64,000 bases of DNA, taken from Henricia sp. BOLD:AAB3569. Taxonomy: Eukaryota > Echinodermata > Asteroidea > Spinulosida > Echinasteridae. This document shows, in pieces, positions 10,168 through 23,164 of this stretch. Made by a program: the position numbers and the translations under genes. The stretch's first letter is position 1; each line of letters begins with the position of its first letter. A model generated the notes under the pieces. That model saw only the letters and a program-made list of their open reading frames with translations, was not told where the DNA came from and searched no databases. The DNA lies in the NCBI GenBank assembly GCA_037783545.1, contig JBBELK010001372.1, positions 58,753 through 122,752 of the forward strand. The letters run 5' to 3'.

Positions 10168-11946
10168 TTGCGCACTTGTCCTAAAAAAATTACAGACTTT
10201 CGCCGGGAAATGGCAGAGAAATTTCAGAGTTTAGACAAAAAAAAGGGTTGTCGCTTCCTGGATGCTCCCGCAACCTGTAGCTGTCTGTACACACCTCTTT
10301 GGTGTATTCCTGACTCGTGCGCATGCTCAGTCCTTCGGATTGTCGTTGACACGGCCCAGTTTGGGACGGGTTTTAGTCAAAGTGTGGTCCAAACGTCGGC
10401 AAATTTGGAGGTCAAAAAATATTCCGACGAACTTCAAATTTTGCATGCTCCAAACACTCTATATTGCGCACTTGTCCTAAAAAATTGACAGACTTTCGCC
10501 GGGAAATGGCAGATAAATTTCAGAGTTTAGAAAAAAAAAGGGGTTGGCGCTTCCTGGATGCTCCCGCAACCTGTGGCTGTCTGTACACACCTCTTTGGTG
10601 TATTCCTGACTCGTGCGCATGCTCAGTCCTTCGGACTGTCGTTGACACGGCCCAGTTTGGGACGGGATTTTGGTCAAAGTGTGGTCCAAACGTCGGCAAA
10701 TTTGGAGGTCAAAAAATATTCCGACGAACTTCAAATTTTGCATGCTCCAAACACTCTATATTGCGCACTTGTCCTAACAATTTGACAGACTTTCGCCGGG
10801 AAATGGCAGAGAAATTTCAGAGTTTAGAAAAAAAAGGGGTTGGCGCTTCCTGGATGCTCCCGCAACCTGTGGCTGTCTGTACACACCTCTTTGGTGTATT
10901 CCTGACTCGTGCGCATGCTCAGTCCTTCGGACTGTCGTTGACACGGCCCAGTTTGGGACGGGATTTTGGTCAAAGTGTGGTCCAAACGTCGGCAAATTTG
11001 GAGGTCAAAAAATATTCCGACGAACTTCAAATTTTGCATGCTCCAAACACTCTATATTGCGCACTTGTCCTAAAAAAATTACAGACTTTCGCCGGGAAAT
11101 GGCAGAGAAATTTCAGAGTTTAGACAAAAAAAAGGGTTGTCGCTTCCTGGATGCTCCCGCAACCTGTAGCTGTCTGTACACACCTCTTTGGTGTATTCCT
11201 GACTCGTGCGCATGCTCAGTCCTTCGGATTGTCGTTGACACGGCCCAGTTTGGGACGGGTTTTAGTCAAAGTGTGGTCCAAACGTCGGCAAATTTGGAGG
11301 TCAAAAAATATTCCGACGAACTTCAAATTTTGCATGCTCCAAACACTCTATATTGCGCACTTGTCCTAAAAAATTGACAGACTTTCGCCGGGAAATGGCA
11401 GATAAATTTCAGAGTTTAGAAAAAAAAAGGGGTTGGCGCTTCCTGGATGCTCCCGCAACCTGTGGCTGTCTGTACACACCTCTTTGGTGTATTCCTGACT
11501 CGTGCGCATGCTCAGTCCCTTCGGACTGTCGTTGACACGGCCCAGTTTGGGACGGGATTTTGGTCAAAGTGTGGTCCAAACGTCGGCAAATTTGGAGGTC
11601 AAAAAATATTCCGACGAACTTCAAATTTTGCATGCTCCAAACACTCTATATTGCGCACTTGTCCTAACAATTTGACAGACTTTCGCCGGGAATGGCAGAT
11701 AAATTTCAGAGTTTAGAAAAAAAAAGGGGTTGGCGCTTCCTGGATGCTCCCGCAACCTGTGGCTGTCTGTACACACCTCTTTGGTGTATTCCTGACTCGT
11801 GCGCATGCTCAGTCCTTCGGACTGTCGTTGACACGGCCCAGTTTGGGACGGGATTTTGGTCAAAGTGTGGTCCAAACGTCGGCAAATTTGGAGGTCAAAA
11901 AATATTCCGACGAACTTCAAATTTTGCATGCTCCAAACACTCTATA
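10168..11946 (+). repeat. Two tandem trimers (889 + 890 bp)
   Basis: Units 10168, 10464 and 10761 repeat as 11057, 11353 and 11651. Private shared markers are cctgtagctgtc and cttcggattgtc in the first unit of each. The second trimer has extra indels at 11,518 and 11,689, where a region of unusual indels begins. Confidence 0.85.
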
Positions 11947-12985
11947 TTGCGCACTTGTCCTAACAATTTGACAGACTTTCGCAGGGAAATGGCACAGAAA
12001 TTTCAGAGTTTAGAAAAAAAGGGGTTGGCGCTTCCTGGATGCTTCCGCAACCTGTGGCTGTCTGTACACACCTCTTTGGTGTATTCCTGACTCGTGCGCA
12101 TGCTCAGTCCTTCGGACTGTCGTTGACACGGCCCAGTTTGGGACGGGATTTATGGTCAAAGTGTGGTCCAAACGTCGGCAAATTTGGAGGTCAAAAAATA
12201 TTCCGACGAACTTCAAATTTTGCATGCTCCAAACACTCTATATTGCGCACTTGTCCTAAAAATTTACAGACTTTCGCCGGGAAATGGCAGAGAAATTTCA
12301 GAGTTTAGAAAAAAAAAGGGGTTGGCGCTTCCTGGATGCTCCCGCAACCTGTGGCTGTCTGTACACACCTCTTTGGTGTATTCCTGACTCGTGCGCAAGC
12401 TCAGTCCTTCGGACTGTCGTTGACACCGGCCCAGTTTGGGACGGGATTTTGGTCAAAGTGTGGTCCAAACGTCGGCAAATTTGGAGGTCAAAAAATATTC
12501 CGACGAACTTCAAATTTGCATGCTCCAAACACTCTATATTGCGCACTTGTCCTAAAAAAAATTACAGACTTTCGCCGGGAAATGGCATGAGAAATTTCAG
12601 AGTTTAGAAAAAAAAAGGGGTTGGCGCTTCCTGGATGCTCCAGCAACCTGTGGCTGTCTGTACACACCTCTTTGTGTATTCCTGACTCGTGCGCATGCTC
12701 AGTCCTTCGGACTGTCGTTGACACGGCCCAGTTTGGGACGGGATTTTGGTCAAAGTGTGGTCAAACGTCGGCAAATTTGGAGGTCAAAAAATATTCCGAC
12801 GAACATTCAAATTTTGCATGCTCCAAACACTCTATATTGCGCACTTGTCCTCAAAAATTGACAGACTTTCGCCGGGAAATGGCAGAAAAATTTCAGAGTT
12901 TAGAAAAAAAAGGGTTGGCGCTTCCTGGATGCTCCCGCAACCTGTGGCTGTCTGTACACACCTCTTTGGTGTATTCCGGACTCGT
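11511..12985 (+). other. Indel-rich stretch of the array
   Basis: Against the consensus I see agtcccttcgg (11,518), gccgggaatgg (11,689), gatttatggtc (12,151), a short linker A-run (12,258), gacaccggccc (12,425), caaatttgcatg (12,517), a long linker A-run (12,553), ggcatgagaaa (12,587), ctctttgtgtatt (12,674), gtggtcaaacg (12,762) and gaacattcaaa (12,805). Substitutions are at 12,396 (gcgcaagctc) and 12,978 (attccggactc). That is about eleven single-base indels in 1.3 kb, while most comparable stretches have none. Either consensus errors or poorly homogenised DNA would explain this. Confidence 0.85.
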
Positions 12986-13131
12986 GCGCATGCTCAGTCC
13001 TTCGGACTGTCGTTGACACGGCCCAGTTTGGGACGGGATTTTGGTCAAAGTGTGGTCCAAACGTCGGCAAATTTGGAGGTCAAAAAATATTCCGACGAAC
13101 TTCAAATTTTGCATGCTCCAAACACTCTATA

Positions 13132-16082
13132 TTGCGCACTTGTCCTAAAAAAATTACAGACTTTCGCCGGGAAATGGCAGAGAAATTTCAGAGTTTAGAC
13201 AAAAAAAAGGGTTGTCGCTTCCTGGATGCTCCCGCAACCTGTGGCTGTCTGTACACACCTCTTTGGTGTATTCCTGACTCGTGCGCATGCTCAGTCCTTC
13301 GGACTGTCGTTGACACGGCCCAGTTTGGGACGGGTTTTAGTCAAAGTGTGGTCCAAACGTCGGCAAATTTGGAGGTCAAAAAATATTCCGACGAACTTCA
13401 AATTTTGCATGCTCCAAACACTCTATATTGCGCACTTGTCCTAAAAAATTGACAGACTTTCGCCGGGAAATGGCAGATAAATTTCAGAGTTTAGAAAAAA
13501 AAGGGGTTGGCGCTTCCTGGATGCTCCCGCAACCTGTGGCTGTCTGTACACACCTCTTTGGTGTATTCCTGACTCGTGCGCATGCTCAGTCCTTCGGACT
13601 GTCGTTGACACGGCCCAGTTTGGGACGGGATTTTGGTCAAAGTGTGGTCCAAACGTCGGCAAATTTGGAGGTCAAAAAATATTCCGACGAACTTCAAATT
13701 TTGCATGCTCCAAACACTCTATATTGCGCACTTGTCCTAACAATTTGACAGACTTTCGCAGGGAAATGGCACAGAAATTTCAGAGTTTAGAAAAAAAAGG
13801 GGTTGGCGCTTCCTGGATGCTCCCGCAACCTGTGGCTGTCTGTACACACCTCTTTGGTGTATTCCTGACTCGTGCGCATGCTCAGTCCTTCGGACTGTCG
13901 TTGACACGGCCCAGTTTGGGACGGGATTTTGGTCAAAGTGTGGTCCAAACGTCGGCAAATTTGGAGGTCAAAAAATATTCCGACGAACTTCAAATTTTGC
14001 ATGCTCCAAACACTCTATATTGCGCACTTGTCCTAAAAAAATTACAGACTTTCGCCGGGAAATGGCAGAGAAATTTCAGAGTTTAGAAAAAAAAGGGGTT
14101 GGCGCTTCCTGGATGCTCCCGCAACCTGTGGCTGTCTGTACACACCTCTTTGGTGTATTCCTGACTCGTGCGCATGCTCAGTCCTTCGGACTGTCGTTGA
14201 CACGGCCCAGTTTGGGACGGGATTTTGGTCAAAGTGTGGTCCAAACGTCGGCAAATTTGGAGGTCAAAAAATATTCCGACGAACTTCAAATTTTGCATGC
14301 TCCAAACACTCTATATTGCGCACTTGTCCTAAAAAATTGACAGACTTTCGCCGGGAAATGGCAGAGAAATTTCAGAGTTTAGAAAAAAAAGGGGTTGGCG
14401 CTTCCTGGATGCTCCCGCAACCTGTGGCTGTCTGTACACACCTCTTTGGTGTATTCCTGACTCGTGCGCATGCTCAGTCCTTCGGACTGTCGTTGACACG
14501 GCCCAGTTTGGGACGGGATTTTGGTCAAAGTGTGGTCCAAACGTCGGTAAATTTGGAGGTCAAAAAAATATTCCGACGAACTTCAAATTTTGCATGCTCC
14601 AAACACTCTATATTGCGCACTTGTCCTAAAAAAATTACAGACTTTCGCCGGGAAATGGCAGAGAAATTTCAGAGTTTAGAAAAAAAAGGGGTTGGCGCTT
14701 CCTGGATGCTCCCGCAACCTGTGGCTGTCTGTACACACCTCTTTGGTGTATTCCTGACTCGTGCGCATGCTCAGTCCTTCGGACTGTCGTTGACACGGCC
14801 CAGTTTGGGACGGGATTTTGGTCAAAGTGTGGTCCAAACGTCGGCAAATTTGGAGGTCAAAAAATATTCCGACGAACTTCAAATTTTGCATGCTCCAAAC
14901 ACTCTATATTGCGCACTTGTCCTAAAAAATTGACAGACTTTCGCCGGGAAATGGCAGAGAAATTTAAGTGTTTAGAAAAAAAAGGGGTTGGCGCTTCCTG
15001 GATGCTCCCGCAACCTGTGGCTGTCTGTACACACCTCTTTGGTGTATTCCTGACTCGTGCGCATTCTCAGTCCTTCGGACTGTCGTTGACACGGCCCAGT
15101 TTGGGACGGGATTTTGGTCAAAGTGTGGTCCAAACGTCGGCAAATTTGGAGGTCAAAAAATATTCCGACGAACTTCAAATCTTGCATGCTCCAAACACTC
15201 TATATTGCGCACTTGTCCTAAAAAATTGACAGACTTTCGCCAGGAAATGGCAGAGAAATTTCAGAGTTTAGAAAAAAAGGGGTTGGCGCTTCCTGGATGC
15301 TCCCGCGACCTGTGGCTGTCTGTACACACCTCTTTGGTGTATTTCTGACTCGTGCGCATGCTCAGTTCTTCGGGCTGTCGTTGACACGGCCCAGTTTGGA
15401 ACGGGATTTTGGTCAAAGTGTGGTCCAAACGTCGGCAAATTTGGAGGTCAAAAAATATTCCGACGAACTTCAAATTTTGCATGCTCCAAACACTCTATAT
15501 TGCGCACTTGTCCTCAAAAATTGACAGACTTTCGCCGGGAAATGGCAGAGAAATTTCAGAGTTTAGACAAAAAAAGGGGTTGGCGCTTCCTGGATGCTCC
15601 CGCAACCTGTGGCTGTCTGTACACACCTCTTTGGTGTATTCCTGACTCGTGCGCATGCTCAGTCCTTCGGACTGTCGTTGACACGGCCCAGTTTGGGACG
15701 GGATTTTGGTCAAAGTGTGGTCCAAACGTCGGCAAATTTGGAGGTCAAAAAATAATCCGACGAACTTCAAATTTTGCATGCTCCAAACACTCTATATTGC
15801 GCACTTGTCCTAAAAAATTGACAGACTTTCGCCGAAAAATTTCAGAGTTTAGAAAAAAAAAGGGGTTGGCGCTTCCTGGATGCTCCCGCAACCTGTGGCT
15901 GTCTGTACACACCTCTTTGGTGTATTCCTGACTCGTGCGCATGCTCAGTCCTTCGGACTGTCGTTGACACGGCCCAGTTTGGGACGGGATTTTGGTCAAA
16001 GTGTGGTCCAAACGTCGGCAAATTTGGAGGTCAAAAAATATTCCGACGAACTTCAAATTTTGCATGCTCCAAACACTCTATA
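13132..16082 (+). repeat. Ten-monomer segment, copy 2 of a long-range duplication
   Basis: Counterpart of 1,311-4,262. Unit 14,316 has one extra A in gtcaaaaaaatatt (near 14,566), making the following interval 297 bp. The unit at 13,724 has caaaaaat where copy 1 (1,904) has caacaaat. Confidence 0.85.
15797..16082 (+). repeat. 286-bp monomer with 11-bp deletion
   Basis: Same joint as 3978-4262 with one extra A in the A-tract. The preceding monomer ends with aaataatccg, as before 3,978. Confidence 0.92.
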
Positions 16083-16969
16083 TTGCGCACTTGTCCTAAA
16101 AAATTGACAGACTTTCGCCGGGAAATGGCAGAGAAATTTCAGAGTTTAGAAAAAAAAGGGGTTGGCGCTTCCTGGATGCTCCCGCAACCTGTGGCTGTCT
16201 GTACACACCTCTTTGGTGTATTCCTGACTCGTGCGCATTCTCAGTCCTTCGGACTGTCGTTGACACGGCCCAGTTTGGGACGGGATTTTGGTCAAAGTGT
16301 GGTCCAAACGTCGGCAAATTTGGAGGTCAAAAAATATTCCGACGAACTTCAAATCTTGCATGCTCCAAACACTCTATATTGCGCACTTGTCCTAAAAAAT
16401 TGACAGACTTTCGCCAGGAAATGGCAGAGAAATTTCAGAGTTTAGAAAAAAAGGGGTTGGCGCTTCCTGGATGCTCCCGCGACCTGTGGCTGTCTGTACA
16501 CACCTCTTTGGTGTATTTCTGACTCGTGCGCATGCTCAGTTCTTCGGGCTGTCGTTGACACGGCCCAGTTTGGAACGGGATTTGGTCAAAGTGTGGTCCA
16601 AACGTCGGCAAATTTGGAGGTCAAAAATATTCCGACGAACTTCAAATTTTGCATGCTCCAAACACTCTATATTGCGCACTTGTCCTCAAAAATTGACAGA
16701 CTTTCGCCGGGAAATGGCAGAGAAATTTCAGAGTTTAGACAAAAAAAAGGGGTTGGCGCTTCCTGGATGCTCCCGCAACCTGTGGCTGTCTGTACACACC
16801 TCTTTGGTGTATTCCTGACTCGTGCGCATGCTCAGTCCTTCGGACTGTCGTTGACACGGCCCAGTTTGGGACGGGATTTTGGTCAAAGTGTGGTCCAAAC
16901 GTCGGCAAATTTGGAGGTCAAAAAATAATCCGACGAACTTCAAATTTTGCATGCTCCAAACACTCTATA

Positions 16970-17254
16970 TTGCCCACTTGTCCTAAAAAATTGACAGACT
17001 TTCGCCGAAAAATTTCAGAGTTTAGAAAAAAAAGGGGTTGGCGCTTCCTGGATGCTCCCGCAACCTGTGGCTGTCTGTACACACCTCTTTGGTGTATTCC
17101 TGACTCGTGCGCATGCTCAGTCCTTCGGACTGTCGTTGACACGGCCCAGTTTGGGACGGGATTTTGGTCAAAGTGTGGTCCAAACGTCGGCAAATTTGGA
17201 GGTCAAAAAATATTCCGACGAACTTCAAATTTTGCATGCTCCAAACACTCTATA
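16970..17254 (+). repeat. 285-bp monomer with 11-bp deletion
   Basis: Same joint. It begins with the private change ttgcccacttg. It starts the segment that matches 4,559-6,319. Confidence 0.92.
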
Positions 17255-18730
17255 TTGCGCACTTGTCCTAACAAATTGACAGACTTTCGCCGGGAAATGG
17301 CAGAGAAATTTAAGAGTTTAGAAAAAAAAGGGGTTGGCGCTTCCTGGATGCTCCCGCAACCTGTGGCTGTCTGTACACACCTCTTTGGTGTATTCCTGAC
17401 TCGTGCGCATGCTCAGTCCTTCGGACTGTCGTTGACACGGCCCAGTTTGGGACGGGATTTTGGTCAAAGTGTGGTCCAAACGTCGGCAAATTTCGAGGTC
17501 AAAAAATATTCCGACGAACTTCAAATTTTGCATGCTCCAAACACTCTATATTGCGCACTTGTCCTAAAAAATTGACAGACTTTCGCCGGGAAATGGCAGA
17601 GAAATTTCAGAGTTTAGAAAAAAAGGGGTTGGCGCTTCCTGGATGCTCCCGCAACCTGTGGCTGTCTGTACACACCTCTTTGGTGTATTCCTGACTCGTG
17701 CGCATGCTCAGTTCTTCGGACTGTCGTTGACACGGCCCAGTTTGGGACGGGATTTTGGTCAAAGTGTGGTCCAAACGTCGGCAAATTTGGAGGTCAAAAA
17801 ATATTCCGACGAACTTCAAATTTTGCATGCTCCAAACACTCTATATTGCGCACTTGTCCTAAAAAATTGACAGACTTTCGCCGGGAAATGGCAGAGAAAT
17901 TTCAGAGTTTAGAAAAAAAGGGGTTGGCGCTTCCTGGATGCTCCCGCAACCTGTGGCTGTCTGTACACACCTCTTTGGTGTATTCCTGACTCGTGCGCAT
18001 GCTCAGTTCTTCGGACTGTCGTTGACACGGCCCAGTTTGGGACGGGATTTTGGTCAAAGTGTGGTCCAAACGTCGGCAAATTTGGAGGTCAAAAAATATT
18101 CCGACGAACTTCAAATTTTGCATGCTCCAAACACTATATTGCGCACTTGTCCTAAAAAATTGACAGACTTTCGCCGGGAAATGGCAGAGACATTTCAGAG
18201 TTTAGAAAAAAAAGGGGTTGGCGCTTCCTGGATGCTCCTGCAACCTGTGGCTGTCTGTACACACCTCTTTGGTGTATTCCTGACTCGTGCGCATGCTCAG
18301 TCCTTCGGACTGTCGTTGACACGGCCCAGTTTGGGACGGGATTTTGGTCAAAGTGTGGTCCAAACGTCGGCAAATTTGGAGGTCAAAAAATATTCCGACG
18401 AACTTCAAATTTTGCATGCTCCAAACACTCTATATTGCGCACTTGTCCTAAAAAATTGACAGACTTTCGCCGGGAAATGGCAGAGAAATTTCAGAGTTTA
18501 GAAAAAAAAGGGGTTGGCGCTTCCTGGATGTTCCCGCAACCTGTGGCTGTCTGTACACACCTCTTTGGTGTAGTCCTGACTCGTGCGCATGCTCAGTCCT
18601 TCGGACTGTCGTTGACACGGCCCAGTTTGGGACGGGATTTTGGTCAAAGTGTGGTCCAAACGTCGGCAAATTTGGAGGTCAAAAAATATTCCGACGAACT
18701 TCAAATTTTGCATGTTCCAAACGCTCTATA
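16970..18730 (+). repeat. Six-monomer segment, copy 2 of a threefold long-range repeat
   Basis: Constant offset of 12,411 bp from 4,559-6,319, with the same ordered markers, including gacatttcag and ctcctgc at 18,139 and ttcccgc with gtagtcctg at 18,435. One private change is aatttaagag near 17,310. Immediately after this copy the array switches to C/G-form monomers (18,731), whereas after copy 1 it stays A/T. The switch is therefore newer than the shared segment, or one side was replaced. Confidence 0.88.
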
Positions 18731-20207
18731 TTGCGCACTTGTCCTACAAAATTGACAGACTTTCGCCGGGAAATGGCAGAGAAATTTCAGAGTTTAGAAA
18801 AAAAGGGGTTGGCGCTTCCTGGATGCTCCCGCAACCTGTGGCTGTCTGTACACACCTCTTTGGTGTATTCCTGACTCGTGCGCATGCTCAGTCCTTCGGA
18901 CTGTCGTTGACACGGCCCCGTTTGGGACGGGATTTGGGTCAAAGTGTGGTCCAAACGTCGGCAAATTTGGAGGTCAACAAATATTCCGACGAACTTCAAA
19001 TTTTGCATGCTCCAAACACTCTATATTGCGCACTTGTCCTAAAAAATGGACAGACTTCTGCCGGGAAATAGCAGAGAAATTTCAGAGTTTAGAAAAAAAA
19101 GGGGTTGGCGCTTCCTGGATGCTCCCGCAACCTGTGGCTGTCTGTACACACCTCTTTGGTGTATTCCTGACTCGTGCGCATGCTCAGTCCTTCGGACTGT
19201 CGTTGACACGGCCCCGTTTGGGACGGGATTTGGGTCAAAGTGTGGTCCAAACGTCGGCAAATTTGGAGGTCAAACAATATTCCGACGAACTTCAAATTTT
19301 GCATGCTCCAAACACTGTATATTGCGCACTTGTCCTAAAAAATGGACAGACTTTTGCCGGGAAATGGCAGAGAAATTTCAGAGTTTAGAAAAAAAGGGGT
19401 TGGCGCTTCCTGGATGCTCCCGCAACCTGTGGCTGTCTGTACACACCTCTTTGGTGTATTCCTGACTCGTGCGCATGCTCAGTCCTTCGGACTGTCGTTG
19501 ACACGGCCCAGTTTGGGACGGGATTTTGGTCAAAGTGTGGTCCAAACGTCGGCAAATTTGAAGGTCAAAAAATATTCCGACGAACTTCAAATTTTGCATG
19601 CTCCAAACACTGTATATTGCGCACTTGTCCTAAAAAATTGACAGACTTTCGCCGGGAAATGGCAGAGAAATGTCAGAGTTTAGAAAAAAAGGGGTTGGCG
19701 CTTCCTGGATGCTCCCGCAACCTGTGGCTGTCTGTACACACCTCTTTGGTGTATTCCTGACTCGTGCGCATGCTCAGTCCTTCGGACTGTCGTTGACACG
19801 GCCCAGTTTGGGACGGGATTTTGGTCAAAGTGTGGTCCAAACGTCGGCAAATTTGGAGGTCAAAAAATATTCCGACGAACTTCAAATTTTGCATGTTCCA
19901 AACGCTCTATATTGCGCACTTGTCCTAAAAAACTGACAGACTTTCGCCGGGAAATGGCAGAGAAATTTCAGAGTTTAGAAACAAAAGGGGTTGGCGCTTC
20001 CTGGATGCTCCCGCAACCTGTGGCTGTCTGTACACACCTCTTTGGTGTATTCCTGACTCGTGCGCATGCTCAGTCCTTCGGACTGTCGTTGACACGGCCC
20101 AGTTTGGGACGGGATTTTTGTCAAAGTGTGGTCCAAACGTCGGCAAATTTGGAGGTCAAAAAATATTCCGACGAACTTCAAATTGTGCATGCTCCAAACA
20201 CTCTATA
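18731..20207 (+). repeat. Pentamer alpha-epsilon, 1,477 bp
   Basis: Units 18731 (C/G, ctctata), 19026 (tggacag linker, aaatagcag, C/G, ctgtata), 19322 (tggacag linker, A/T, ctgtata), 19617 (tgtcag, gttccaaacgctc) and 19912 (gaaacaaaagg, attgtgcatg). This is the first instance of the core higher-order repeat. Confidence 0.82.
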
Positions 20208-21685
20208 TTGCGCACTTGTCCTAAAAAATTGACAGACTTTCGCCGGGAAATGGCAGAGAAATTTCAGAGTTTAGAAAAAAAAGGGGTTGGCGCTTCCTGG
20301 ATGCTCCCGCAACCTGTGGCTGTCTGTACACACCTCTTTGGTGTATTCCTGACTCGTGCGCATGCTCAGTCCTTCGGACTGTCGTTGACACGGCCCCGTT
20401 TGGGACGGGATTTGGGTCAAAGTGTGGTCCAAACGTCGGCAAATTTGGAGGTCAAAAAATATTCCGACGAACTTCAAATTTTGCATGCTCCAAACACTCT
20501 ATATTGCGCACTTGTCCTAAAAAATGGACAGACTTTTGCCGGGAAATAGCAGAGAAATTTCAGAGTTTAGAAAAAAAAGGGGTTGGCGCTTCCTGGATGC
20601 TCCCGCAACCTGTGGCTGTCTGTACACACCTCTTTGGTGTATTCCTGACTCGTGCGCATGCTCAGTCCTTCGGACTGTCGTTGACACGGCCCCGTTTGGG
20701 ACGGGATTTGGGTCAAAGTGTGGTCCAAACGTCGGCAAATTTGGAGGTCAAAAAATATTCCGACGAACTTCAAATTTTGCATGCTCCAAACACTGTATAT
20801 TGCGCACTTGTCCTAAAAAATGGACAGACTTTTGCCGGGAAATGGCAGAGAAATTTCAGAGTTTAGAAAAAAAGGGGTTGGCGCTTCCTTGATGCTCCCG
20901 CAACCTGTGGCTGTCTGTACACACCTCTTTGGTGTATTCCTGACTCGTGCGCATGCTCAGTCCTTCGGACTGTCGTTGACACGGCCCAGTTTGGGACGGG
21001 ATTTTGGTCAAAGTGTGGTCCAAACGTCGGCAAATTTGGAGGTCAAAAAATATTCCGACGAACTTCAAATTTTGCATGCTCCAAACACTGTATATTGCGC
21101 ACTTGTCCTAAAAAATTGACAGACTTTCGCCGGGAAATGGCAGAGAAATGTCACAGTTTAGAAAAAAAGGGGTTGGCGCTTCCTGGATGCTCCCGCAACC
21201 TGTGGCTGTCTGTACACACCTCTTTGGTGTATTCCTGACTCGTGCGCATGCTCAGTCCTTCGGACTGTCGTTGACACGGCCCAGTTTGGGACGGGATTTT
21301 GGTCAAAGTGTGGTCCAAACGTCGGCAAATTTGGAGGTCAAAAAATATTCCGACGAACTTCAAATTTTGCATGTTCCAAACGCTCTATATTGCGCACTTG
21401 TCCTAAAAAATTGACAGACTTTCGCCGGGAAATGGCAGAGAAATTTCAGAGTTTAGAAACAAAAGGGGTTGGCGCTTCCTGGATGCTCCCGCAACCTGTG
21501 GCTGTCTGTACACACCTCTTTGGTGTATTCCTGACTCGTGCGCATGCTCAGTCCTTCGGACTGTCGTTGACACGGCCCAGTTTGGGACGGGATTTTGGTC
21601 AAAGTGTGGTCCAAACGTCGGCAAATTTGGAGGTCAAAAAATATTCCGACGAACTTCAAATTTTGCATGCTCCAAACACTGTATA
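20208..21685 (+). repeat. Second pentamer, then an extra delta-epsilon pair
   Basis: Units 20208, 20504, 20800 (with cttccttgatg), 21095 (tgtcacag) and 21390 (gaaacaaaagg) repeat the alpha-epsilon order. A further delta (21686, also tgtcacag) and epsilon (21981) follow. Delta-epsilon was therefore duplicated as a dimer of 591 bp at 21,095-22,276. The tgtcacag change is private to these two deltas. Confidence 0.8.
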
Positions 21686-22276
21686 TTGCGCACTTGTCCT
21701 AAAAAATTGACAGACTTTCGCCGGGAAATGGCAGAGAAATGTCACAGTTTAGAAAAAAAGGGGTTGGCGCTTCCTGGATGCTCCCGCAACCTGTGGCTGT
21801 CTGTACACACCTCTTTGGTGTATTCCTGACTCGTGCGCATGCTCAGTCCTTCGGACTGTCGTTGACACGGCCCAGTTTGGGACGGGATTTTGGTCAAAGT
21901 GTGGTCCAAACGTCGGCAAATTTGGAGGTCAAAAAATATTCCGACGAACTTCAAATTTTGCATGTTCCAAACGCTCTATATTGCGCACTTGTCCTAAAAA
22001 ATTGACAGACTTTCGCCGGGAAATGGCAGAGAAATTTCAGAGTTTAGAAACAAAAGGGGTTGGCGCTTCCTGGATGCTCCCGCAACCTGTGGCTGTCTGT
22101 ACACACCTCTTTGGTGTATTCCTGACTCGTGCGCATGCTCAGTCCTTCGGACTGTCGTTGACACGGCCCAGTTTGGGACGGGATTTTGGTCAAAGTGTGG
22201 TCCAAACGTCGGCAAATTTGGAGGTCAAAAAATATTCCGACGAACTTCAAATTGTGCATGCTCCAAACACTCTATA

Positions 22277-23164
22277 TTGCGCACTTGTCCTAAAAAATTG
22301 ACAGACTTTCGCCGGGAAATGGCAGAGAAATTTCAGAGTTTAGAAAAAAAAGGGGTTGGCGCTTCCTGGATGCTCCCGCAACCTGTGGCTGTCTGTACAC
22401 ACCTCTTTGGTGTAGTCCTGACTCGTGCGCATGCTCAGTCCTTCGGACTGTCGTTGACACGGCCCAGTTTGGGACGGGATTTTGGTCAAAGTGTGGTCCA
22501 AACGTCGGCAAATTTGGAGGTCAAACAATATTCCGACGAACTTCAAATTTTGCATGTTCCAAACACTCTATATTGCGCACTTGTCCTACAAAATTGACAG
22601 ACTTTCGCCGGGAAATGGCAGAGAAATTTCAGAGTTTAGAAACAAAAGGGGTTGGCGCTTCTTGGATGCTCCCGCAACCTGTGGCTGTCTGTACACACCT
22701 CTTTGGTGTATTCCTGACTCGTGCGCATGCTCAGTCCTTCGGACTGTCGTTGACACGGCCCCGTTTGGGACGGGATTTGGGTCAAAGTGTGGTCCAAACG
22801 TCGGCAAATTTGGAGGTCAAAAAATATTCCGACGAACTTCAAATTTTGCATGCTCCAAACACTCTATATTGCGCACTTGTCCTAAAAAATGGACAGACTT
22901 TTGCCGGGAAATGGCAGAGAAATTTCAGAGTTTAGAAAAAAAAGGGGTTGTCGCTTCCTGGATGCTCCCGCAACCTGTGGCTGTCTGTACACACCTCTTT
23001 GGTGTATTCCTGACTCGTGCGCATGCTCAGTCCTTCGGACTGTCGTTGACACGGCCCAGTTTGTGACGGGATTTGGGTCAAAGTGTGGTCCAAACGTCGG
23101 CAAATTTGGAGGTCAAAAAATATTCCGACGAACTTCAAATTTTGCATGCTCCAAACACTGTATA
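22277..23164 (+). repeat. Trimer zeta-eta-theta, first instance
   Basis: Unit 22277 has gtagtcctg. Unit 22573 has the ctacaaaattg linker, gaaacaaaagg, cttcttggatg and C/G form. Unit 22869 has the tggacag linker, ggttgtcgc and A at 190 with G at 207. The same three in the same order follow epsilon at 34,676, 37,929, 46,492, 49,447 and 54,174. Confidence 0.82.

Larger units (their letters stand above)
14909..17254 (+). repeat. Two tandem tetramers (1,174 + 1,172 bp) around the deleted monomer
   Basis: Units 14909, 15205, 15500 and 15797 are repeated as 16083, 16379, 16672 and 16970. The first unit of copy 2 lacks the aatttaagtgttt of copy 1 but keeps gcattctcag and aaatcttgcatg. It is therefore chimeric, and the exchange lies between these markers. 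Small differences are a T lost in gggatttggtc (about 16,580), an A lost in gtcaaaaatatt (about 16,626) and tgcccacttg at 16,974. Confidence 0.85.
1..18730. repeat. Domain A1: only A/T-form monomers
   Basis: All monomers in this stretch, about 63, carry A at consensus 190 and T at 207 (cccagtttggg, then gattttgg), or the derived gttttagtc form. None carries the C/G form found later. The domain is also rich in local variants: linker CAATTTG with gcagggaaatggcacag (1015, 1904, 9281, 11947, 13724), the gataaat form (719, 1607, 8390, 8984, 10464, 11353, 11651, 13428), and the ggttgtcgc plus gttttagtc form (423, 1311, 6911, 8094, 8686, 10168, 11057, 13132). Confidence 0.9.
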
